Assembly: GCA_003118195.1 (NCBI GenBank)
Contig: BEXV01004366.1
Coordinates: forward strand, 1,431 to 27,705
Length of the DNA stretch: 26,275 nt
Direction: 5' to 3'
Source: Hemicentrotus pulcherrimus
Taxonomy: Eukaryota; Echinodermata; Echinoidea; Camarodonta; Strongylocentrotidae
Part shown: positions 1-11,300 of the stretch, one piece after another
How positions within the stretch are numbered: position 1 is the stretch's first letter
How the letters are laid out: each line of letters begins with the position of its first letter
The notes under the pieces: generated by a model
Told to the model about the DNA's origin: nothing
The model's input: only the letters and a program-made list of their open reading frames with translations
Databases searched by the model: none
Position numbers and translations under genes: made by a program

Positions 1-2101
1 GAGGCCATGGGGGTATAACTTGCGAACCGGCTTGTAGACCTACATCACCATTTAGTATAATAGTCGAGTCTGGTATCTAGACTAATTCTTAATTGGCCTG
101 GAAACAAGTGACGCGAAACTGCACTGATTTTATGATTGTCGGCTTTCTTCGGTGAGTTAATATTACAGTTACAACTAATTACAGTAAATCTACTTTTAAT
201 CAAATATAGGTCAAACATATGTACAATATATGTTCTAGCTTAAGCATTCATAAGCTTTTAGAGGATTTATTTTAGAGCGGTATTTTGCGCGCTCAAATCA
301 GTTAACTTCACAAACATAATCTCTTGCTAGTGGGACTGGGTGTTTTAATGACGCAGCACCACCAATGAACGGGCTCGGATCGGACTCTGAATGCGAATGG
401 GGATTACAGTATGCTTGTGCCAGATTAGGCATGCATGCATGATCAGCCTAGGTGGCTTAATGTACGGTAAATGGCAAAGTGTTTCATTTGAAGTGAACAT
501 ATGACAGGCAAAGTAGAAACAGTGATGGCGATGCGGATTAGATGTAGAAATAGAATTAACTTCAGCACAAAATAGAAAGGAAAGAAAGAAGAAGATGATG
601 GAGAAGACTCGGAAGAGGACAAAGAAGAATTCAGGCCTGTATCTTAAAACTTGTAAGGAGTAGAGTACCAAGTAGATTTACCATTAATTTGAAGAAAGCT
701 CATTTGCATATATGATCTCAGGGAATTTTTGAAAGGATGCTCTATTTCCCTAATCATATGTCTAGATCTATAAGGCAATAGACTTGTCACTCATAGACTC
801 TAGACTCTACTCATAGTTTTGTTAAAGTAAAGCCCTTGCCTGGCCTGTACTAGATTCTGACATAAAAAGGGTATTGCACTACACCGGTGTCCTAGATCAT
901 TGTAGGCCTAGGGTAGAGCGCCCGGTATTTGGTCACTGTTATGGGGAAAGGGGAATTCTTACCTATTTTATTTGGCAATCTAGATCTATGTATACCCATC
1001 AAAAGAATAGAAAATTATTCCTCTAATAGGATTTTATAGACTAGTCACTTAGATTTTTTCTAGAATGAAAAATGATGATAAGCAAAATATTTTCGAAAGA
1101 AGATGGAGCATTTTTCTGCCCAGAATTTGGTCGCGCCGAAAAGGATTCGGTCACACGATTTGTGTGCGGTATCTCCGTTGCCAAGGAGCGAAGCGTATTT
1201 GCGCACTATTTTCACACAATTGCACGACAGAGTGCTAAATGTCAATGCGTTGACCGAATGCTTGACGAGCGCTACTGCATGGCAAGGGTATCGTATCAAT
1301 ACCTCTGATCTTCCACATCGGCAAGTGCGTCATTTGCAAATTCACTGCGATGGAGCGAACATGGAAGAGCTCCTCTTCACACGCATACTGAATTCATTGC
1401 AACACACACGTAGTTGTTTCGCAATAGACTTCTACATATGACTATGCATGTTAGCGCATGTGCTAACAGAACGCGGAAGTGCTGAAAGTTGTGCGACACT
1501 GACCAATTTCGAGCTAAGTTGGAGATCTTTCCGGGCCCTAGATATATAATATATATATCTGATTTATAATTTTGAGAGTGAAGAAAATTTGTTTGGCTAC
1601 GTGATTTGTGCAAGTTTCGTGGCTAATAAAGTACTTTTTAATTGTTACAGCTGTTGAAACGGCTGTCTGACTGAATACCAGGCGGGCTACCCTGTAGTAA
1701 TGTTAAATCTTATTAGTGCCCAGTTTGTACGTCCCAGTGGCTAGCTAGACCTAGGCCTAGCCTAGGAAAAGGGTCCACATTTATTTACTTTAGGCTGTCT
1801 CTGCTGATTGCATGGTACCCAAGTCTCCCAAAACTTGCTTTTGTTCAGTTATAAATGGAATCATTTTCTAAGTCTGTAGTTGTGGGTACCTAGTGCACTG
1901 TGGTCCTGTGCACTGATAGTGGTTTGCAGAGTTTACTCTGATAATTTCTAACGCTCTCCGGAAACACATATATGTTATATCATGATTATGATTAGCACTG
2001 TATATTAAATATACATTAGGTCTACAATTATTGAATTATTACTATCATTATTACCATTGTTTCTTTACTTTCTTACTTGTAACTCTACTGAAATTACACA
2101 G
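1..2101. other. Upstream region without recognised gene
   Basis: No exon with a coherent frame was found. Open frames at 345-671 (-) and 1060-1441 (both strands) are short, overlapping and of unlikely composition. A TA-rich run at 1540-1560 (tatataatatatatatat) could act as a TATA-like element or be simple repeat. Short CTAG/CCTAGG clusters occur near 1740-1765. The promoter and first untranslated exon of the gene probably lie here or beyond the window. Confidence 0.4.
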
Positions 2102-2183
2102 GACATTTGAAAAACTACTGGACATGGTGTGACATAGAGTGCAGAACCACTGTGTCTTTAACAACTCACCTAGCAGCTCAGGA
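2102..2183 (+). other. 5' untranslated part of the first recognised exon
   Basis: A pyrimidine-rich tract ends in an ACAG acceptor at 2098-2101, so exon sequence probably starts at 2102 and a further 5' exon should lie upstream. The frame of the start codon at 2184 is closed by a TGA at 2130-2132, so 2184 is the first usable ATG in frame. An ATG at 2124 is followed by GTG and then that TGA, a three-codon upstream ORF. The transcription start was not located. Confidence 0.5.
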
Positions 2184-2324
2184 ATGTCAAGCATCCCTTC
2201 TCGTGCCCCTACCAGAGCCCAGACGGGAGGTAGAGATGGAGCCACAAGCACAAGACCGCCAAGCATGGCTTCCAGACCGTCCACCAATCTTCATCGCAAT
2301 CAAAGCTTCAGGGGCCTCAAAAAG
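2184..2324 (+). CDS. Exon 1, residues 1-47
   Basis: The ATG at 2184 has G at -3 (ggaATGt), a fair start context, and follows an in-frame stop at 2130. The product begins MSSIPSRAPTRAQTGG and is rich in Ser, Arg, Thr and Pro, so it is probably disordered. The donor is AAAG|gtcagt. The exon holds exactly 47 codons and ends in phase 0. An overlapping frame is also open here, but only this one joins to exon 2. Confidence 0.7.
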
Positions 2325-5300
2325 GTCAGTATGCATGAATGCAAAACTGAATGAATGAATGACGTTTTTATTGATGGATTGATTGGATGATTGAAACTTG
2401 AAATATTATGATATTATTTCATGGTTTATTGATAACAAAATAAATGCAGTCCACAATTGTCCAACTGTGCACATTTTTTTCTTTTTTAAAGAAGATTTTC
2501 CTGATTTTAAAAAGAAAAAAGATGAAACTACATACTCAGAGCCCAACAAATTAAATAATACTCAAACAACCAGCACTGATATACATGTAAATTTATCTTA
2601 CGTAGTAGTGCTATGTAACTTTAGATATACTAGAAATATATATTTTTTTTGTTAAGAGATTGTAGAAAGAGTAAATCAAGATAATTTGGGGGACTGTTTT
2701 TAACCTTTTGACTATTGAATTCTTTCAGTCCCTAGGCTAAATACATTCACATAGGCAAAGGTTAAAAACTTCATGAAAAGAGTTACCGGTAGTTTAGGGA
2801 AATGATCAAGTGATTATTGTACTTAATTGATGCAGGCACAGTATCGGCCTATGGTAACTGTAGCTCGACGTCGAACTGAAAGCAGGAGTACAAGAGCATC
2901 TACTGCCGAACCTCCTGGACCCAGCCGCAAAGAAACACTACAAGATCAGCTTAGCACCATCGATGAAGATGGATCAGACTCCAATTCCATCATTACAGCA
3001 GTAAGTATGGACAAATTCAAGTTTTATGTAATATAATAATAATAATAATAAATTGGATTCTTATATAACGCACGTATCGACCTTGCAAAGGTCCTCAAGG
3101 CGCTCCAACATTACCCGGCTATGCTAGGCTGCCAATTTCGACGCTCACAGCATTTTAAGAAATTTCTTCCTACCGGTACCCATTTAAAACCTGGGTGGAG
3201 AGTGGCAAATGTAGATCAATGTCTTGCCAAAGGACATTAGTGCCGCGGCGTGACCCAACCCGCAGACCTTGAGATTGACAGTCCGGCGACGTATCCACTC
3301 ATCAACGACACCTCTATAAACTAATTATTCCCAATTCCAGACTCTAATCTCCCGAAAAATTGCTTTGCAGTAGCTGCTTTGGAAAAATAGGAAAATATTC
3401 CACTTTCCATGGAAATGGATCACGGGTGTGGGCTACGTGTAGCTATAGCAACCTTCCAGTTTAAATTGGCAATGGATGTGGTATCTGCTGCTTGGATGCC
3501 ACAACCTATACCAATCTGGTCATGGGTAATTTAGTTCTCCAATTTCTATGGGAATCCTGCAATAAGTCCTCAATAGCATCTTATGAATAGCATATTACTT
3601 GCAATATTTATGTTGTGCCTTTCCTATAGTAGCACTGCCTTGATTATTCAAGAAGGTTTTGTTAGAAACCGGTGATGCTTAGATGGGCAAGCAATATCCA
3701 CAATTACCTAATACCCTCTCAAGACGTACTTTTCAAGATTCAATGGACTATATATCAACAAATTTTGTTAGACGTGTATGAAATAGCTTTTTCCTTGCTT
3801 TATTCAGTTGACCAGTGATATTCCCAAGCCACGCTACACCTACAACCCTCCTGTAGACGTCATGGCAGCCAGCGAGATGAACATTGTTACACAGTATCTA
3901 GATGATGCCTTCGTCCATGCCCACATGCTATCGCTCTGTCAAGGACTACTAACCAACCCGAACCTACCCTACAATCCGTACCCAGCCTTCTTAAAGCGGC
4001 TGCGACATCTCGCTGAAGCGTGAGTTCTGTTTTTCCTGGAATCAATGAGGGACCCATTAGTTATTTTCATGGGTCCATTGGTACGTTCCATTATAGAAAC
4101 GATCTTCTGCTTGATTGTTAGGCTGCTGACCTGGTAGCTCACCAAACAAAATGACCCCTTTAACATATACTACCAATCTGAAGTTAGGGTGCAGGGCAAG
4201 AAAGGTATATGCTTACTATTGGCTTAACTGATCTTATCTTGGGATGTGATCTATTTGCTATCGGTATTTTTGAATTAAGTACCATCGACATTGTTGATGA
4301 TTGACTGCAGATTTTGAATGCATTAGCTTGAGATGAATCACCAACTTTCTATCCACTAGGTTAAACAAATCCTAGCAGTAAAGCAACCATATGATGTTCA
4401 TGTTTGAAATATGTTGTATCTATCACACTTGAATTTTCTTTCAGATTCCACATGCACCGAGAGGCGCCAGAATCGATCGCTGCCATCCTCACAAACCCCT
4501 TACAGAAGACCAGTACACCGGTGATATGGGGGGTCAAGGGTCACACCAACGTCTGGGGTTTGAAGGACATTGTCCATGCTGTTGACCCCAAGGTCATCAG
4601 TGATTATTCCTGGCTGTTGTCTTCTGTTGCTCTGCCACAGATCGCTGAGGTAGAGGACAGTGGTGTGAAGGTAAATAATCCTGTGTTATAGAGTCAAACC
4701 TGCACGTAAAGACCATGCACTTTATAATAAGGGAGACAAGAAAAGCAGTTGTTACAAGCTTTAGGCCTTTGTGCGCAGGTTCACTTCAATAAAGCTCTGT
4801 CTATAAAGAACGCTGACAAGTAAGAAAAGCCGTCTGTACAAACATAAGAGTTTTGTGTACAGGTCACTTAAGAAACTTGTTTACAAAGGTTGCTTTAAAG
4901 GTACTATGTCCCTTTTGCAGCCAACCTCAAATGCTGTAGAACTTTGCAGGAATTATGAATATGTCATGTATGTCCTATCTGTGAAATTTAAACGTTAGCA
5001 GTGTCCTCATATTCAAATTATGCAAGGAAACCCGTTTACTTACTAGATTTCACTGTCAGACACTATTGAGTGACTGACTGGCTTTTTTTTCTTCTTTGGA
5101 AAAATCATACATAAAAAGAGTTGTAAAGGTACATGAGCATTTGTCTACATCAATAACCCACTTCTTGTGATGGCCAAGATTAAACTGATTGAATCTTTGT
5201 GCAGCATAAAACGTATGACCATTCGGTACAATTGTCTGAAAATCAAGACTATTACTTTTGGGCTCTATAACCCTAAAGTCGATTTAACAACTAATAGTCA

Positions 5301-8300
5301 TTATTTTCCCACTTGAAAACAATTTCAAGCCCCACCTTTTTTAGGGAAGTTTTAAATTAGTATTATCTTTCAAATGCAGTTGGAATTTAACTTTTTCATT
5401 TTTTTGGCCTGCAAATGGGACATAGTACCTTTAAGGGAGACAAGAAGAAAAAAATGTAAGCAGGTGGTCTTTATTTACAGGTAGATCGATCTTTATAATT
5501 AAGGGAGACCAAAAAAAAACAGTCTTTATACCCATATATTGTGTTCTTTATATAACAGTTCCCTTCATTTCAAGGGAAACCAAACTTTGTCTTTATAGAC
5601 AGTTGACCCAAAGTCATGATTCTTGCTATTTTTTTTCCTACCTCCACCACAGATAGATAAGACAGAGGTGTGAACAAAAAAGTGTGTATTGTGATACATC
5701 CAAATTTCAAAGTACAAACTATGTAGTACAATGTAATAAAGTTTAGTAACTACTGTGGATTTTGAGATTTACCATCTTAATAAAACCTCATCTAAATCGT
5801 AAGCTTGGTAATACTATCTCTTGTGGCATTTGTAATTTAATGAATCAGATGTAGCACAAGATATTATCAGTGATAGATGAATTACATAAAAATCAACATA
5901 AATCATGTGATAGGTAATGCAGATGTTTCAATTCCTAGTTTCAAAGTAACTGTTTTGGGGGCTGGGGTCTTATATTGTATTTTATGACAAATTTGTGAGA
6001 TGAAGGAAATACATTTCTCACCACAAATTTTACTAAGACTGTACATAACTTTTGATGATTTTGTTTTGTATTGACAGGGTGATATATTACTAGCTCTCAC
6101 CGGTCCTGCCATCTTCAGTGGAACATTCTATCCGGACCCACCTACTATTGACTTTAGGCTCGAGTTCATGATGTATGGTACCAGGCTAGATATGGTAAGA
6201 TCATGTTCCTTTTTTTTCTGAAATTATATTCCAATGCCTGCATGTATTACATTGTGCATGAAGGTTTTCTTCGTTGCTCATGCATATCCTACTTTGCTTT
6301 CATCATAATGATTTCCCTTCGTAATAGAGATAATTCATAATGCAATCTAGGACCCGTTTCACAAAGCTTTTTGTTAATGACAAATGACAAAAATAAGTGA
6401 CAAATCTGCTGATAACCAATCAGAAGCAAGGATTTCAGTAGCTTATAACAAAAACTGTCATTTGTCAATGATGACAAGTTCTGTGAAATGCCCCCTGGTA
6501 GTTCATAATTCCACCTCTGAATATTGATAGAGAACCATAGGGAATGGAGATGTTTTAAACAAGGATAATGATATTAGCCTTATAGATTTTAGTTTTGAAG
6601 TCATTCTGTTTCTACGATTGAATATGAATTATAATAGATATTTTAAGGGGAAGTCCGCCTCAACATTTCCTTCATTTTAATGGAAGCATGATAGTAAAAA
6701 TTTAGTAAAAGTTTGAGCAAACCCCAATTGGCAATTAATAATTAGAAAGTTATTAATTTTACAAATCTGAATTGATCTTATTCTTCTCATTACAGGCTTT
6801 AAGAGTGTTCTCTAGGACCTTGAGGGAAGATGTCAAGAGAATAACATCTAGCAAGTGTCCGCACTGTTTCCTCGGTAAGATTCTCATGATGATTTCATTA
6901 CAAACAGTGATCATACAAAAATCAACAGGAAGATTTTTGAGTTTAAATAAGAACCATGTACAACACTTGGTCATCATTTGATTAGTGGAAAATTCAATCT
7001 GGATCTATGTAGCGCTTATTACAAAATACTGAAATTTTGATTTATGCTATGAAATTTCCAAGGCAGAATAACAAAACTTTTTTAAGGATTAATGGTTATG
7101 CAACTATTAAAGGGAGCGGGTAGTCAGTTTCCATGCGCAGAAGGCCGTAATTCGCTGACACCAGACTTGGTGGAAATACCATTAATGGGAGTACAAATCT
7201 GCACACAGCAAACCCGTTGGCCCATCAAGAATTACCCCCTAGTCTCCGGAGCATGCTCGGACCAGGGATCGGACATTCATCGGGCGAAGGAAAAGCAAAG
7301 CATTACATAAGGTCTAATGGTCATAAAACTCAAGGCTAACCCTGGTGATTGACAACACCTGTTATTGGGTAAACACCCGAACGGTGTCGAATTCCCCATG
7401 AGAGCTGACTTCTATGTGACTTTAACAACAACTGATATTTATCTCACAAAGGTCTTGTGACAGCTGCTAATGGCAAGCCCACACTATGGGACAAGAAGAG
7501 AGTCGTTATGGAGAAAGATGCCTTCTTTGATGCTGTGGAACAAGCTGTCAAGAAGCGTAATCCTCCGGTCATGAAGGTGAGATTAACCCTTTAAGTCAAA
7601 TGAACACAACAAGTGTTTCATATGTGAATTTCTTTGCTACTAACCAGAAACATCAGGAGAAAACAAATTCTGCTGATCTTGTCTTTTGTGTTCATGGAAT
7701 GCTTCGCATATTTTGCTTATTACTGAGCAGGTACACATTTTCTCTCAGAATTATTGGGTAGACTTGGAGTTTATAGTTTTGTTGGATTTAAAAAGAAAAA
7801 TTGTTTGAATATTAACTTATTCATTAGTTCATTTGTTTTGCTTTTTTATTGATTTATTTATTTGACTAATTATTTATCTATTTAAATGTATGTATTTTAT
7901 CTTGTATTTTATTTTCTAATGTGTTTTTTTAAGTAGGTTCATTTTACTTTACTTTTTTTTTCTAATTTTAAACCGGAACTCTTTTGGTCTTTATTGTGAC
8001 CATTTTTTTCTCGCCTGCATAGCAAAAAGCAAGACATAGGCACCGCTTTTCTGGTGATGGCCGTGGCTGCGGCGTCAACATCAAAAACTTAACCAAGGTT
8101 AAGTTTTTAAATCTATAATGTAATTTGGAAAGTATAAGTTCTTATTGACTGAACCTTAGACAAAAGAGTTATCAAGTATCCCCAATTATGTGAATAGAAT
8201 TTAATAATTCTTCTGATGATTCTTAGTCAATATTCACTTCAAAATGCTGATTATAATCAGAGGATTTCATTTTTGGGGGGCCTGCTGATCTTTTTGGGGG

Positions 8301-11300
8301 CCGGCCACTCTGCCTATGAATAATGTCCAAACCTCAAGTTTCCATCATACGAATTGTGTAATGCAGACCAGACCGCCGAGAGCGTTTCCCTTGTTTTAAA
8401 AATATAAGGCGTATATGTCATATTACTGGTTTAGCTTGTGCAATCAATTTGATACTCTCTCTCTCATTACAGGTTATATATGCATTGAATGAAGGAGGTA
8501 GAGAGTACAAAAAGGGATCCAAGAAGTACATCTTCCACTTCATTGAGACAGACAAGGATACAGGAGTTGAACGGTAAGAAACTTTGACTATTAGGCGTTC
8601 TTGAATTTGAAGCTTTGTTGGAAAAGGATTTTAAAAGAAAAGAACAAAAAAGAGACTTCTTCATATTGAATTATCGTTTACAGAAAGAAACAATATTAGA
8701 AAACCATGTATATCCCTCAAGAAATGGAGGCAAATGCTAAAAATGTGAAGTTGTTTATATTATTGTGAGGAATAAAGAAGACCAGAAATGGATATTTTAC
8801 CCCGTAAAAAAGAAAAAAAAAGTTTTCTTCAATTTTTTGAATGTGAATCTATAGCATTCAGAGATTTAATGTTTTTGTGATGTGAAAATTAAGAGGCTAC
8901 TGAGGTTGCCCACATCACCCATTCCTAATTCTGCTGACTGCTTGAGGAGATTTTCTTCACACTGAAGTTTTCTTTCTGAAGTTCATATCACGCAATGTAC
9001 TGCCTGTTTACATATTGTTGAAATTAATCTACATTATTCTCTCTGATGGAGAATTTAGGACCCATAAAACACTTTGGTTCTATCAACAACTTTAATAATA
9101 ATAATAATAGCTAACATTTATAATGCGCCTTATACTTTGTTTCTAGGCACAGCACATATTGTTACCCCGGTCATCGGATTCAGGCATACCCGCAACACAA
9201 TGTATGCACATTTCCACTCCCTTGGGGAGCATTTCAGCCAGTCGCCATTTTATTTCAAAATATTGTTTACCTAACCATGATTCTAACATTTTGCTTTGAA
9301 ACAGGTTCAGCAGCTTTGCAGAGCACCCTTACGAGACTCTCTTCTCCTCTATCTTCCTGCGGAAAGCAGACGCTGAATCATACGTCGCCGGCTTCAAACG
9401 CTACCACGACCCAACGGGGCGTGCAACCACGAGGTCAACAACGAGAAACGAGGGCCCAAGTAGAGGCGAGACCAAGAACCAGTCTTTCGGCATGAGGAGA
9501 GGAAGGAGAGAGGAGTCGACTCAGAAGCAGCCGTCTCTAACCACCATGGCTGAGGATATCAAAGAACCAGTGAGGTAAGTAAGGCTAGATATAGTGGTAG
9601 AAGGTTTCATTTTGAGGAGATTTATTTTCTTTTTGTTGTATTTATAGCCTAATAGATTCATTAAAAATTTCCCTTTTTCACCCATCAATGATTTGTTCAT
9701 TAATTTATACCAGGAAAGTGGTATAAATTTTTTTCCTTCTTCATATACCAATTTATTTGGCTTTGCACATCATTTGAATGTAGTATGTACAAAAAAAAGA
9801 GTCTGAATCACATTACTGATCAATATTTGTTTGCACTATATCAATAGTGTTACCGAGTTATGATTTCCCTCTTCTTGATTTATCTCGCAAGGAATGCCTG
9901 GGAGAGAGATCTAGCAAGGTTGAATATTCTGAAAGGAGATGCTTCTACAATCGTCAATATTCTGCTTCTCATTGTACTCATGGATAGGTAAGTCTACTTT
10001 CCATGATTTCATTTTGGAACATGAAATGACCAAGCAAAATGCTGAATTTAAGACTGTATAAAGTGTGCATTACGAATCTAGGAATATCTAACGAAATCAA
10101 GATCCCCAATATTCCTCTATTTAGATCTAAAATGTAGGAACCTAAACATTCCCTGTGATATGATGATAGAATTTGTTTACCATGGTTCATCAGTTTTTGT
10201 AACTCTGCAGAGAAGGTCCAGGGGAGACTGGGGTGTACTTAAACTCACCCCAGCTGTGATATCAGCATACAGAAATCAGGGTTGGCATATTTCCCGCTTC
10301 GGAGGCTTATTTCCCGGACGCCAGGAAATAAGCGGTATTTACCGGTATTTACCGCTTTTTACCGGTATTTACCACTTTTTACCGGGAAATACCGGGAAAT
10401 ACATTTTTCCACTCACTTGTTCATAGGGATCGTCCAATTTTGAACATAATTACAATGGTGGTGAGTATGGTTGCTCTGGTGTGTACTATTTTTTTTGTTT
10501 TTGAGTGTGTGTGTGTGTGTGTTTGTTCATGTGTATGTCTATGTCACTTATCATGTAATGCTGGGAAAAAATACAGGAAAAAGATCCCAAATATACACCT
10601 AATCTAGATATGATGTTCTTCATTAAAGGGAACCAAAACCTTACCACTAGGTTATTTTTATTGTAAAATCTATTACATATTTGAATAAAATCAGTGAAAA
10701 TTTGAACAAAATCAGGCAAGGAATAAGGAAGTTCAAGCTTCTTGAAATAACTATGGTAGTCACTAGAGGCCGATATTCAATTTGATGACATCATTTGATG
10801 ACATCATTTGTGGACAACTCTCCATGCCTTTTGTACTTCAAATTTCACAATTCTTTAGTTTTCTTTGTATTTATTTGTGTTCTTGATCCGACTTATTAAC
10901 ATGTGAAGTAGAATATCATTTTGCATTCTACACCTTGCATTCAGGGGAGTAGATTATCTCAATCACATGAAAGAAGGAAAAACATGAAATTTGGTGTACA
11001 AAAGGCATGTAGAGTTGTCCACAAATGATGTCATCAAATTGAATAACGCCCTCTAGTGACTACACTTTAAATTCCTTATTCCTTTCCCGATTTTGTTCAA
11101 ATTTTCACTGATTTTATTCAATTATCTTAAACTTTACAATAAAAGTAACTTAGTATGAAGGTTTTGGTTCCCTTTATTAAAGTCAGTTGCTTATTACCAT
11201 ATATTCATGAATACCTGAACAAAATGCCATGTGTTTGGGTGTGTACATGTATGCAGTGAGGGTTTTATAAATCTGTTTGTGTGTTTCTACTATGAGTGTT

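Noticed and set aside
345..671. 108-residue - strand frame upstream of the gene
   Set aside because: Phe-rich low-complexity start, no splice-consistent extension and no recognisable motif; chance opening.
1060..1441. Overlapping open frames on both strands
   Set aside because: Three frames overlap with none favoured by composition or splice sites. The stretch is less AT-rich and may be promoter or repeat, but coding is not supported.
2107..2358. Alternative open frame across exon 1
   Set aside because: It cannot be joined to exon 2 in frame at the donor at 2325, whereas the frame from 2184 can.
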